Assembly: GCA_023374025.1 (NCBI GenBank)
Contig: SIJG01000065.1
Location: forward strand, 729,496 to 793,495
Reading direction: 5' to 3'
Source: Heterodera schachtii
Taxonomy: Eukaryota > Nematoda > Chromadorea > Rhabditida > Heteroderidae
DNA length: 64,000 nucleotides
Shown: positions 11,222-23,930 of the stretch, piece by piece
Position numbering within the stretch: the stretch's first letter is position 1
Layout of the letters: each line of letters opens with the position of its first letter
Program-made: the position numbers and the translations under genes
The notes under the pieces: generated by a model
What the model saw: only the letters and a program-made list of their open reading frames with translations
Told to the model about the DNA's origin: nothing
Databases searched by the model: none

Positions 11222-14200
11222 ATGGCAGCCCAAGAAGAAAATGAAATTCAATTGCCACGTAAGTTCAAGGAAATTCCTTTAGCTTGAATAACACAGTTTA
11301 TTTTTAGAGAAAATCAGCAACGACCATGAAGTTCGTGGCATCGCACCGGTTGGAGTGCTCATCAACGCATTTGAACTGAATCTGAGGGGATCGCCTGACA
11401 AAGTGTATCAGCATGAACTTCGTTTCACGGCAGAATACCCAAAGTCGAGCAAAAAGGGCAAAGAAGGACCAGCGGAACCGCGCGAATTGGCACGAGGGCC
11501 ACGCAATGAGTGAGTCATTGGAAGCCATGGCTTTTTGAGTAGCAGCAGTTGGGAAAGTCGGGGTGAGTAGGTTGTGATTTTGGTTGGTCCTGTCCTACCA
11601 AACAGCGTTTGCTTTGTGTTTTTCTACTCGACGATTCGTTCAGTGAGAGCAAAGAGACGCGTCGCGAGTTGCATTGGTCGCTTTGGCGGATTCTGCTCGA
11701 TCAGAACGCCGATTTCTTTGGAAGCGAAAAGAACAAATTCAGCTACGACTGCGCTTTGCTCCTTTATTCCGTGCGTCGTCTGATGAAAAACGGAGAGACG
11801 CGCGAATTTGTGATCGCTGCCGAAAGTTTGGTGGGTAATTCTTCACAGATTGGCATTTCGATTGAGTAAAGCGCTTTTAACAGTTCCACCGATTCTGACT
11901 TTTTCACTATTTACCATTTTTTTGATTCTCTTTTCCCTACGCTTTCCGTCGCTTAGTTTTGCCTTTAAATTCCGTAGGATTCGTTGACCGACCGTAGCCG
12001 TGCGTATCTGCGCAGATGCGAACGCGTGAAGGCTTTTCTGACGGCCACCGAGGAAGTGGAGGTTCGCAATGTGCGCGTGACTGAGCCGGGCGGCGACCGA
12101 TCGGTGTGCCAATTTTTGGAGTTGCTGAGCACGCAGCGAATGCACGAAAGGCGAGTGAATGCTGTCGCTGACGCATTTCCTTCTTTCCGTTTTCAGAAAT
12201 GAGCATTTCGTCTTCGGGAACAGAATGTTCGAGAAGAACAGCGTCCTCCAACTGCAGGGCGACCCGCGCATTTGCAAGGAGGGCATGCAGAAGAACGTGC
12301 GCTTCGTCGGCGACAATCCCCAGCAAAGCATGGCCATCATTCAGTTGGATGGTCCGTTATGCCGCCATTAGCTCAAATTAATTAACGGTCCCCTTCAGCA
12401 AAGAAATCGGCCTTCTTTCCGGCGATTGGTCTCGTCGACTTCGTCGGCTATTTCCTTAACTCTAATCCCAACCAAATTGAAAGTGACTGCCTGCAAAAGG
12501 CGCGAATTATTAACAAACAAATCAAAGGTAACTCCTCCGCCATTTTGCATATTTGCTTAACTGAATTTTCAGGTCTTGCTGTTCAAACGATGCATTTGCC
12601 TGAAAATCAGGTCGTCTCTTTCTTTGGATGGGCGTTTGTGCGTCCTTTCACTTTCATTCTCTGTCGTTAAGATGACTTTCTCGGCTTCGGGGCTCACTGA
12701 TCGAGGCGCTAACGAGATCACTTTTATGATGGAAAGTCAGCAAACCAATTTGGTGCAGTATTACGACCAGAAGTACAACAGACGGCTGCGCTACCCACGC
12801 CTTCAGTGCGTCATTCATCGCAGGGGGAGTCAGGAATCGTTCTTTCCGATGGAAGTTTTGCAGATTATGTGAGTGATGGAATTATCCTGTTTTGGTAAAT
12901 CCATTTATCAGTCAATTATTTGATCAAAGGCCAATCATCCCATCTTTTGTTTAGCGATGGTCAGCGTGTTCCGCTTGATAAACAAACGCCGAAACTCACT
13001 GAGCAAATGATCCGAAAATGCCAAGTTCTGCCCATCGATTTGCCGCGTGGCATTGAGACACAGCGCGACAAAGGGATGATTCAGAATGCCAACCCATTTT
13101 TTCGTGCTCACGAAGTTCGTGTTGAGACGAACATGATGCAAGCGGAGGCGCAACACCTTTACCCTCCGGCACTCGGCTTCTCGGCACAAAATGAACAAAT
13201 CGAACCGAACAATCGTGGCGGTCAGTTTCAGATTCAAATCTGGCACTTATTGTTGGGCTGTCGTTTTTAGTTTTGGACTTCCGTTTGGCTGACCGTGGAC
13301 AACCGTTGCCCCGTCGCTATTCGCTTCCGTGTGAATTTCCGAAGGTTTGGGCTGTTGTCATCGTGCAAAGCGCCGTTCGAAAGGATCAGTGCAGGTGGTT
13401 TAACGAATTCAGAAGGAAAACGGTTTCCCGTTCGTTGTCCAGACAGTTCTGTGAGAGTTTGGTCCGATGTGCGCAGGCGCGTGGCGTTCAGATGGGAATG
13501 CCACCACGAGTCGACCATTTTGAGGACACATCGCTGTGAGTGGTCATTTTTGTTCAATGTTACATTATAAGCATAAGAAATTATCTGTGAACCCAGGTTC
13601 TTTGTTCTAAATAACCAATATTTTTTATTTCTTAGTGAGCATGTCCGTGAACAATTCGTCTTTTATTCAAACCATCGCTGCCAATTTGTGCTGTTCTTCG
13701 CGCCCGGGAAGGAGTCAGCCCATCCTGGTGACGTGCACCATGTGTTCAAACTGCAGGAAGTCGAACATGGCAAGCACAACTTTCCTTCTTTCCCTCTTTC
13801 TCTATTTCATCCCATTTTTCTCTCTCAACGATCTTTTGAATAATAATTGGTTGATAAAGGTGTTCTGACTCAACATGTCTCGCCTAAAATCGTGGACAAG
13901 GCCACTGGGCGCCAGGGTGCCATCATGGTCTTAGACAACATCATGTTGAAGATGAACTTGAAAATGGGCGGTGCCAATTACGAAATTTATGCCGCACAGG
14001 CATTCAAACAGGCAAACGGGATCCGCCATGACATTCTGTAAGTGGTCGGTCGGCAAGAATCCCGAATATTCAATCTTTTGACTTATTTATACCAATTGTT
14101 CAGCGCCGAACAATGGCTGGGCAGCAAACGGATGTTTTTCGGCTTGGAAATGTCCCACGCGCCGCCACAGACTTTGTTCGAACGGCGTACGGGAAAGGCG

Positions 14201-15394
14201 CCGGCCATTCCGACGATTGTTGGCGTAAGTGATGCTCTTCTGCGAAGGGTTCCCCATTTGGGCAAGGGGGTGACCCCACCTTCTCCATTATGCACCTGAT
14301 CATAAGCCTGCCTTCCCCAGATGGCCTACACCATCTCAAAACACATGCTGAAGTTGAATGGCACGTACTGGATGCAACAGCCGCGGGTCACCACCGTACA
14401 AATGGCAGCGCCGATGGTCAGCGCTATCAAAGAGGCTTTGCTGACTTTCAATGTCCAAAATGGTTTCTTCCCGGAACACATCTTCGTGTTCAGGGCCGGT
14501 GCCTCGGAAGGCGAATACAAAAAGGTGGGCAAGACGAGACGTAAAGAGCTGCAAAACGGAAGACCAATTGAAGGTTGCTTATTGGGAGGGCGGGGCATTT
14601 GCCACTGCCTTTGACGAACTGATCAATGAACGCAAAATGCCAAAGAAACCCGCGTTGACGCTGATCGTGTGTCAACGCAACTCCAACTACCGCATCATTC
14701 CTAAGAATGTACAGCCGGGCGGTCGCGCGCCCGACCAAAACTGTCAGCCGGGCACTGTGCTGGACAAAAGGGTCGGAATCGCTCAGAACTGATTGATGGA
14801 TAATTGCTGTTCTTTCAGGCCATGCACTCTTCGTTGACTGAATTCCTTTTGGTCGGCCATCGGACCATCCAAGTCCGTTGTTACCGCAATTGACACCCCT
14901 TGGACTGACACTTCCATTTCTTCCACAGGGGACTGCCCAGCCGTTGCGCTGCACCGTCGTGGTGGACACCGCCGAACCTCGAGTCAAGCTCAGCGAGCTG
15001 GAACAGATCAGCTACGCGCTGTGCTACCAGCACGGGATCTGCTGCAGTCCGACTGCTGTGCCGGGCGTTCTCTACTCGGCCGGGGACTTGGCGACGCGTG
15101 GGCGCAATAATTGGCGCACGTCCACGTGAGCCCCCCCCCCCCCCCCCCGGGAAACTTTCCTAACATTGCCCCCCCCTTTCACAGCGCTGACGGTGACACC
15201 ATCCAGGAATTCGACTTGCCGCCCCAGGGCCAGCCTGAAGAAGTCCGGGCCCAAGCGCAGGCTCAGTTGGACGGTTCGTTCCCACAGTTATTTTCTCTCC
15301 AAAAGAGCCTTTGAATTCAGAACAACGCGCCGCTTACTTTGCCCAAGTTACCGAGGAACTCCGCCCGACCATTCCCACCAAGTTTTGGGCGTAG
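11222..15394 (+). CDS. Argonaute, worm-type, slicer residues lost (copy 1)
   Basis: Twenty exons read by eye close exactly in frame to 949 residues: 11222-11258, 11308-11509, 11644-11830, 11978-12150, 12197-12351, 12399-12527, 12573-12610, 12672-12868, 12955-13220, 13271-13394, 13443-13535, 13636-13769, 13860-14037, 14104-14224, 14321-14524, 14574-14771, 14819-14872, 14929-15125, 15185-15273, 15321-15394. A PAZ domain covers about 270-385 (YPRLQCV, FFPMEVLQI), MID about 460-560, and PIWI about 560-949, ending TKFWA. The slicer tetrad is broken: GLEMSH has Glu653 for the first Asp, FRAGASEG has Ala737 for the second Asp, and QPLRCTVVVD lacks the final His. The protein probably binds small RNA without cutting, as nematode WAGO proteins do. 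Introns 12151-12196 (GC-AG) and 13770-13859 (GC-AG) are non-canonical. A near-identical inverted copy lies at 30826-36177. Confidence 0.92.
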
Positions 15395-16101
15395 ACCATC
15401 ACTGAACTGACTGATTTGAAGAGAGAAATGGTAAAATCGATCCCAAAAAACAATAAACCTTTGCTTCATTCAAAATGTTTTGCTATATATTTTCTCTTCA
15501 CTATTTTTTTCCATTCCGTTTTTCGATTCTCACGATCAGAGCACCTTTTGCTAATTTAACCAATCACTGCCAACATTCTTTTCGTTGTTTTCACTCTTAA
15601 CCATTCATTCACTGCCATCATTGTACACAAATACCATCTCATCCTTTCTTTTGTTTTGAATTATTGAATTGAACCATTTATCACTTTCCTCCTCTTCTTG
15701 AACTGCCTTTCTTTTAATTTATTCTTTTAAACTTTTGTTGCATAATAAAACTGGGTTTGAAAATCAATCATTATGAACTTTTGTTTTAATCCCCCGACAG
15801 CTGTTTTCTTCCTTTTCCTTCTTTTTCATTTTGCTCATTCTTTCCTATTTCGCCGAACCCATTAGAATTGAACGGATGAAAAAGCTAAAAACAAACCTTT
15901 TCAAATCGGAGTACAATGTCCGACTTGGCTTTTCGTGCCTAATTAGGCTTTTCTAATAATGACGAGGGAAGGACCGTCCCAACTTTGGCCACAAAATACA
16001 ACCAATCCACCATTGTGAATTCAATTCTATGGCTCTGTTTACTGTTTTTTACGCGTCATTTTTAATTTATAATGTTCCCTTTTTGGCTTATTAATTTACA
16101 A
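15395..16101. other. Intergenic, 3' flank of Argonaute copy 1
   Basis: T-rich sequence without a supported gene. AATAAA-like signals occur at 15450 and 15745. The first 25-30 bases after the stop are shared with the second Argonaute copy; homology then ends. Confidence 0.5.
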
Positions 16102-16864
16102 ATGTCGCGCGGTTCCAATGACTCGGTTTTGGAAGCGGTAAAAAATAAATTGCTGCAAACACGCGAAGAAGCAGACAAAGCACACAATGAAGTGGAGCAC
16201 TTAAAAAGGGAGCTAATGGAGGAGAGAGAGAAACGCAAATTGGTGAGCGACGTACGGTAGAGGGAGGAGAAGGAGGGATACGGTAACCGAGAAAGGGGGG
16301 AGAGAATGTCAGAGAAAACCCTTCATAATCATAGCCCACAAAAACAAAACAATGCTTCTTAAGATACATTTATACTTTCAGCCTGACCAAAAGTTAAAGT
16401 ACGCTCAGAAAGAGGCAGAGGAGGCCAAGACGGAATTGGTGTTGATCCGCCAGCGGATCAGTGAGGAAAGGGCCGCCCGAGAAAAAGTGGGGAGGGAATT
16501 GGCGGGGGGAAGGGAGGGGGAGGGCACTGAACAATTCTGCCCGAGAGTCTCGAAACGAGAGAAATTTGGATTCTCCAAAATTTAAGAGTTTGTATGCTTT
16601 TTTCTAAACTAATTATGTTTATTTAGAGAATTGAAATTTCAAAATTTAATTTTAAATGCGGAAAATTAGAAATTTTTAGCTTCTTATTTTAAAAATTGTG
16701 AACATGGAATAATTATATATTATTTTTCATTTTTTGTATTCGGCCCAATAATCGTAACAATTTAGGCCGAAAGGGAACTGAGTGTGCTGAAGCAAATCTT
16801 GGAAGACGATACGGCACGGAGGGCCCAAACCGACACACTGCGCAATTTATACCCAAGAAAATAA
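16102..16864 (+). CDS. Small coiled-coil protein
   Basis: Three exons, 16102-16242, 16382-16486 and 16766-16864, join in frame to 114 residues with GT-AG introns. Almost the whole protein is charged and heptad-like (KLLQTREEADKAHNEVEHL, then KLKYAQKEAEEAKTELVLI, then RELSVLKQILEDD), with no signal peptide or membrane segment, so it should form a long coiled coil. An in-frame ATG at 16072 would add ten hydrophobic residues; the start MSRGSND at 16102 is preferred because it gives an ordinary soluble N terminus. No specific family is recognised; it resembles tropomyosin or golgin segments only in composition. It lies between the Argonaute and STRIP, on the Argonaute's strand. Confidence 0.65.
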
Positions 16865-17245
16865 TCGCAAAAACAGGAATGTGCTCCCTCTTGAATTCAA
16901 TGGGTTTTTTGCAATGGGGTGACGGGCGTCGCCAGCGGTTAAGCGGGAGAAGCTCGTTTCCTCTCCCCGATTTTTTTTAAACCATTTTATAATTTTTTAG
17001 AATTTTTCTAGTAAAAATATTTTTAATCTTCAGTTCAAAAAATCCTGGGGAGGGGGAACAATTTCCAACAATAATTGAACTACTACCCAATCAGCTACCG
17101 TGTTTCTACTTGATACTAATTGTTAACTATCGTTTTTAATACCATAAAATAAAACCTTTTAAAAAAAAAGTAAAAATAATACAGAAAACAATAATTTATT
17201 TTGTGGAATTGTTAAAAAGACTCAACCATCATCTGTTCTATCGAA
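16865..17245. other. Convergent intergenic gap
   Basis: 3' ends of the coiled-coil gene (plus) and STRIP (minus) meet here. AT-rich, with AATAAAACC near 17149. No gene seen. Confidence 0.5.
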
Positions 17246-20200
17246 TCAACAGTAAATGTCCAACAGTCCCCTGGAGTTGCGCAGCAGTGAGTCCCAATCC
17301 GTCTGCTGACCGTACACTTCTTCCTCCAACCATTGCTCGTAGTTTTGTGTGAACCGTTCGCTGAATTGCGGTTCCCAGGCCAACGCGGATTGAAGAGACT
17401 CAAAGAGAAATGAATGAAAGTGACCACAAATGTTAGCCAGCTAAACTGAACCACACATTGTCAGTCGGCTCCCATTCCTTAGGGTCCCATTCGTCCACAA
17501 AACCCAATTTGACCGCGTCAGTCGCTGAAGAAAACACTCTCTCATGCTGCTGATGTTGTTCTTCGCCTTCCCTTGCCACTCCAACATGGGATTCTGAAAA
17601 TTGCGTATTGTCAAATTTTCCCTTAGCTAAAAAATTTCTCCACCGGAAGGGGAAAATGAAAAACAACGTTCGAAAAGGTCTATGTAAAACTCGTTTCAGA
17701 GTGATTGCCACAAAAAATTTTTCGGATTCATTTATTACAGACAAATAAATGTCAATTGAATGTCTACAAATTCGTGGAGGTCAGTATGCTTCACTTTTAC
17801 CACTGCAAGTCTCTGCCTGCCCACCTCCGTCTCTGTAAATGTACGGATAACGCCGTGCGTTAAACCGTCTGATGGCCAGGCCCAATTCGTTCTCCTCTTG
17901 CTGCGAGTCAATAGATTTCGTTCGCATCACTTCATTGGCGAAGGCCCAGTCGTCGTTAAGCCGATGACGGACGCGTAAGTAAATGCCCGAAATCAAATCC
18001 ATGTTCGTCTTGCGCCACTGTCGACCCAAATAGCGGGCTTGCATCTTCAGCAGCTTCAACACGTACAGTTGGAAGATTCCCTATGAAGGGTAAAAAAGTA
18101 ACACTATATTTTACTCGAATAATGAGCACCGGTAAAGTCCCCCCACCCCCGTCATTAATCCATGCGTCTCGGTTCATGGCCATTGACCGCTTTTCTCACC
18201 AGCTTCGCCCGCATACATCGCTTCAACACGGGCGCCGACTTGTAAACGACCAACATTTGGGTGCGCGACTGTTTTCCCTTTGTGAGTTTGTTAATCACAC
18301 GAAGCAAATTGATGGAGGAAAAGACATTGCGCCACAGAAAATACGAAGGCGAGTCGCTGGAACCACCGCAACCGTCGACATTTTCCGCAGTTAATTGAGG
18401 CCATTCATCTGAAGACATTGCAATTGTCAGAGTCAGGAAAATTATTTTGTTACAGAACAGTTTCAATAAAACCATGCAACCATTCTGTGGTACCCTGACC
18501 CGTTTCGGAATTCTAACCAAAATATGATAAAAACAGAAATTGTAGCTAATAGAGAAGAGGGAAGGGAAAGCCGACCCGACCCCCCCCCCCCCCCCCCCCC
18601 TCATAACCGCCGAATGATTGGGTGTGTGTTTCGGGTTGGACATCACTTGGTCATTTATTTATTTATTGGTGCCTGCCCTCTTCTCACCCACTCACATCCA
18701 TTCCTCACAAAAAACAGTGCACACTGAGGGTAGTTGAACGGGGCCAACTCGTGCTTTGCTTGGAAGTAACGACAGATATTCTGGTCAAGAAACTTAAGCA
18801 CCAGCGGAAGACAATTGGCCAAGACGAGATAACGGGCCAAGTTTTCAAATTGGAGTGTGTGGTTCAAACGTAAGTGTTTCAGCAAAAGAATGAGAAGGGA
18901 CGAAGCCGATTTGATGATCAGCTGAAGAGAGTGCATGAATAATCAAAATGTTTTACTAAACCAAGCCCAACTTCTTTGTGTCGATTTATGTCAATTGCGA
19001 CTCGGACAGTTTCTTCCAATACATTTGTGTGTGAAAAACTGGCAAGGTCCAAACTGATCGAATTAGAAAGGACTCTAAATAATTAGGGAATCGGAGTAAG
19101 GGTCCCAAAAGGGAATAAATGGCTCTTTATTTACTCATTTGTGTCAGTTTCGGGTGTCAGCACATCGGATAGAATTGTGACAGCATCGATTTTCGCCTTA
19201 AATGAGTATATTTTAGAATGTCTAAGAATTCAATGCAAAAAATTAGAAAAAAGAACTTTGGAGGAAGGCAACGAAGCGAGAATGACTTTGAGCAGGGCAA
19301 TTACATATTCAGTCATTTCGGGAAGAATTCGGACGTAAAGTCGTTCTGCCGGACAATCTTCAATGAATTCCTTTTGCGAGAATGGAAATCGGTTATATTG
19401 GTCTTCAGATTTGAGCTGGAAGTGAAACATTCAAAAAGGGTAAGAAAATTCCCGATAATTCCACCTGAAGCTCGGTGAGCGGAACATAAAGATTGCGACG
19501 CAACGCGGGCAAACTGCCCCTGACAATGGGCTCGGGCAAAGCAAAAACGGTGGTGGAATCGCCGGGGGGCAATTGGAAATGAAAGTGTTTTTTGCTAAAA
19601 AATTAAAAGACCATACAAATATATTTTTAAAATTGTTTATTTACCGTTGGGCTTGTAAAAAAGATTCAATGTCTGCTTCTCGGACCTTTGGACGCCAGGG
19701 CAAACCTAAAAAAACATCGAAACTCAGTTTAAATGGGCTACTATTTCGCTGGCTTATAAATGTTAAAAAATGAGTGACCCCTTCGCAGTGAAAGGGGAGG
19801 GGGACGGTGTAAAAAAAAGGGGGGGGGGAGGAGGACACTCCGAAAAAGAGGAATTTTTTTTTTTAGTTTAAAAGGCGGCCGTAAAAAAGTAGTCATAAAA
19901 AGCAAAAAAGGTCAATGACTTACTACCATAGTAATTACACCCTTAGTTTTGTACCCCGGACTTTACCCTTTTCTCTCCCCGTTTCGTTTATGAAAAACAT
20001 CCATTCTAATAAGTACCGGTAGGTGGCGGCGGAGGCCACGGACCGTTCAATTTGGACGGCGAATCGCATGCCTTCGGTGTTTGGTCGCCGCCGTCCGTGT
20101 TGTTTTCTTCTTCATTTCCGTCCTGATTTATGTCGTTTAATGATTCACGGGGTGTTTTTGGGGACGCCAGAAGTTGGATCTGTTCAATGTTTAGAAAAGT

Positions 20201-23200
20201 TTTCGAGTTAAGCTTTCGATTGGGTGGTTTTACCATTGCTGCTACCCTCCTTTGCTCGGGTGTTGTTACCCTCTTTTGGTCTCCCAGCAGTGACTTTCCC
20301 CGTGTCTCTTCCGTTGTGCTCGTTGTCAGTGTCACTTTAATTTGCGTTTCTGTCCCACTGGTGAATTCCTTCTTTTCATCCCATTTCCGTTCTTCCTTTT
20401 CTTCCACTATCTCCTCATCGCTTGCTGAGGAAAGTTCTTCCAAAACGTGGTCCAAAAGTGCGCCATTTTCCTCTTCGGCCAATGGCTCGGATTCCTTTAA
20501 AAGAAAAGTAGTGAAAGTCGAACATTACAATCTCAAAATTATGAGCTTGAGAACCCCCCCCCCCCCGCCCCTCCTCCCCTCGCCAAAAGGTCTCCTCTTT
20601 ACGGCCTGACCTCATTTTCCTGATTCTGTCCTCCAACGATCGCCTCGTCGACTCCCTCCGCAATTTGTTTGGTTTCTTCTGACATTCCTCCAAATGCTTC
20701 TCCTCCTTCGCCTTTTTTGTCAACCGGAAAGGTTTTATTGCTTTCTTCGCGACGGTTGGGTTCATCGTGTGCTGTAAGTACAGCTAATTGAAAGCAAATC
20801 AAAAGGTTGGCTTAAAGGAAAGGAACTTTGTTCGGGATTGGAGGAGCAGGCAACTTGGCGATTGAACGGACGGATTGTGTGGTGAATGGAGCGGACCTTA
20901 CGCCCAAGTTGTCCGGGAATTGCTAGTTGTAAAATATAATTGTTTTAGTATTGTTTTCTTTATGTTTTTACTATTTTACTTCCCGAGTCCGTCTCGGCCT
21001 TCCCATCGCCACCATTCGCCGAGTTTTGACCAAGCAAACCGCCAGTCCCAACAGAACCGTCGCAACTGAGCAAAGGTTTCATCTTCATGGCCACTTGAAC
21101 GGTGTCTGTCACTGGTGAAAGGCCAGCCTCGGTACGCTTTCTCGCCTTTTCTTTGCGGAGAAAATCTGTGCCGCCGAGAGTCGCAAGCAACACTTTCCAT
21201 GAAAGCAGCAGAATCTGAACAATAAAAAAGTAAATTAAAACAAACAGATAAACCTTTTTTATTGGGAAATGGGGCGTCTTTCCGCGGACAAAAGAGGGCA
21301 TCATTTCAAAGAGATGGACCAACAGAGACTCTTTGTTTTCCATTGGTTCTTCTGAAAAGGGGGATTGAATTAAATCAAAAGCGATTTGGACCAAGTTCAG
21401 TCAAAAATTGTTGATGCAATGAATGAAACGACAGCGGGGAATGTTTTGATGAAAAAGGCATTTCCGACAGAGAATGAGAAAAGTCCTCGACCATCTTTAA
21501 AACATCCTCACGACGGATTGCCTCAACCTTAACAAAGCGTGGGAAACAGTTCATTGTAAGCAGCAAAAAATGTCACCCCACCATATGGTAAATGCAGTTG
21601 ATGGTCACTCGGATGCGCTCGTTGTCTGCCAATGTGGCCGACCTTCTCGACCGGCGTCGTTCCAAAGTTCCGCTTGCACTTCCGCTTGTTCCCACGCAGC
21701 CACCGCCAATTCCGTCGTTGCTGGTGGCCAAGTCCATGTGAGAGGCTGATCTCGAGTTGGATACGCTGGACTGTCGAGAATGGTCCGCGTGTCGCTCGAA
21801 GGGCACAGCGTCCTCGAGCCGAAGAAGCGAACATAAAGGCTAGTAGACATAAGCAGAATGACAAGCCAAATTCAAAAATCACTCACTTGGAACACCCCGT
21901 GCTCGTACACTTGGTAAGCATTCAGTGCACCACGGACCAAACAGTCCTGCTCGAATCCGCCCGTCCCGTGATCACCAAACCATTTGGACGCTGCGTCGAG
22001 ACCTTTTGCACCATTTTCCTCCTCAGTGGTCGCTGAAACTTGAAATTTAGGTTTTGTTTTCATTACAAATCAAATGAAAACACTGTAAGTTTCAGTTGTG
22101 AATCTGAAAATGGAAGTGAGCTTTGCAAAAGGAGAACAGGAAGGAATGAAATTTCGTTATTTTATTTCGGTTCAATATGGCGTTCTTTAGTAACTTTATA
22201 CCTTCGGTAGACCAGCGGTCAAAATCTTTAACTTCAACGTCAGCGAAATCGCCATATGCACCCTAAAAAGCGAAAACAACAAATTTTCTTACTATTGTGC
22301 ATGTAAATAAATAATTGCCTGTAAAATATAAAGAACTATCCGAGCAGCTTCCAGTCTTTGTTCAGAATCAGAATTTTCGAAAGATTCGACAAGGTTCTGC
22401 AGAGTTTCGCTCTTTTCCTTGGTCGGCAAGTCATGCCAAATGGGTTCTTTCTGTCGTTAAATTATGATAATATTTAATTTTAAAAAATATAACCTTTTTC
22501 TCGCGCATATATCGTATAAAACACTCGTAATTCAGTGCAAATTCGTCCATTTCCGAATAAGTGTACAGCTCCGCCAGTTCGGACCTGTAGCAGTCAGAAT
22601 CAGCATAATGGAAGTTCAACTCATCCATTTGACTATTTCTTGCGCTCTAATAATAAAAAAATTGGGTACTTTTTCACTTTACGCCACATAAAATTTTTTT
22701 TTTTTTTTTTGGTGTTTTTCTGGCGTTTTCAGGGGCGCTGATCACGAATATGACATTCATTTCCACCCATTTCAAATCCCGGGCCCGAATTCGAACAAAA
22801 TCGAAAATTATTTTTTAACAAAAATGCACATTTATTGCCCAAAACCGATTCAAATAGAAGAGAATATAATAAAAAAAAATAAAGATTCACGGCCATTTAG
22901 TGCATTTGAATCGTTTTTGGACAATTCATATGAATTTTGGTGAAAAATTATTTTTCGACTTTTGTTTGAATTCGGGTCCGGGGTTCGAAATAGGTCAAAA
23001 TGGATATCATATTCGTGATCAGCGCCCCTGAAAACCCCAGAAAACACACAAAAAAATTATTATTTTTTATGTGGCGTAAAGTGAAAAAGTACCAAAAATT
23101 GTTAGGTTTAATTCGTTAAATACCGGTAACGCGCACTCCGTGGAGAAATTATTCATTTCGGAAGAACTACCGGCACAAAGCTCTTTCAGTTTGGGCAAAT

Positions 23201-23324
23201 TTGCAGAACGTCGTTGGATCAGTGCCGATCGGCACATTTCGGAAGTCGACTCGCCAGATTTTGCGGAAGTTGCGAGTTGCTGCGGTTGGTTGACGACGCC
23301 ATAAACTATACACAGATAAAACAA
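17246..23324 (-). CDS. strip: STRIP, striatin-interacting protein (STRIPAK subunit)
   Basis: Multi-exon minus-strand gene matching STRIP1/STRIP2 (FAM40; FARL-11 in C. elegans). In order, the N-terminal block YADSDCYRSELAELYTYSE (about 22620-22540) aligns with the vertebrate YADTDKW...ELYSYTE region. It is followed by the N1221-type helical region, GKTPHFPIKK and LLLSWKVLLATLGG (21280-21170), GLPWRPKVREADIESFLQAQ (about 19705-19645), YVIALLKVILASLPSSK, and YLVLANCLPLVLKFLDQNI. Next come LLRVINKLTKGKQSRTQML and VLKLLKMQARYLGRQWRK, then RVRHRLNDDWAFANE. The end is NYEQWLEEEVYGQQ...LLDIYC with the stop at 17246. STRIP is a scaffold of the STRIPAK phosphatase-kinase complex, acting at endomembranes and in cell-cycle and polarity signalling. 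The first exon is uncertain: the frame is open from about 23324 without a clear ATG. An intron carries the palindromic element at 22665-23093. RPL38 lies just upstream on the same strand. Confidence 0.88.
22665..23093. mobile_element. Palindromic GGTAC-ended hairpin element in STRIP intron
   Basis: 429 bp inside the intron between the first two STRIP exons read. The ends are inverted repeats: GGTACTTTTTCACTTTACGC on the left and its complement on the right, continuing with interruptions through GGGGCGCTGATCACGAATATGA. No coding capacity. It shares the GGTAC/GTACC termini and the internal GCTGATCACGAAT block with the element at 58507-58996. Confidence 0.8.
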
Positions 23325-23621
23325 ATACCAATCACTGATATTGTGAGTTTCTTAGGGTTTTTTTTTTCAGACTTGCAAGTGCAAAAAACAGACCGGCTTC
23401 AGCGAACTGCGGCCTTACGGGTCGGCCCTCTAAGCTTTTCATTTTGGACGTTCTCGAGAAAAAAGGATTTGTTATCTCAATGGACTTACAATTTGAAAAT
23501 ATTGAGTTGTTAACAAAGAAGAAAACCAATTAACAGTTTCAATGAATAACACAACAGTTTATCGAGAATAAAATGGAACAAAAACAAAACAAAAAAGCCA
23601 TATGCAATTGTCGTGCGTCAA

Positions 23622-23930
<309 letters not shown>

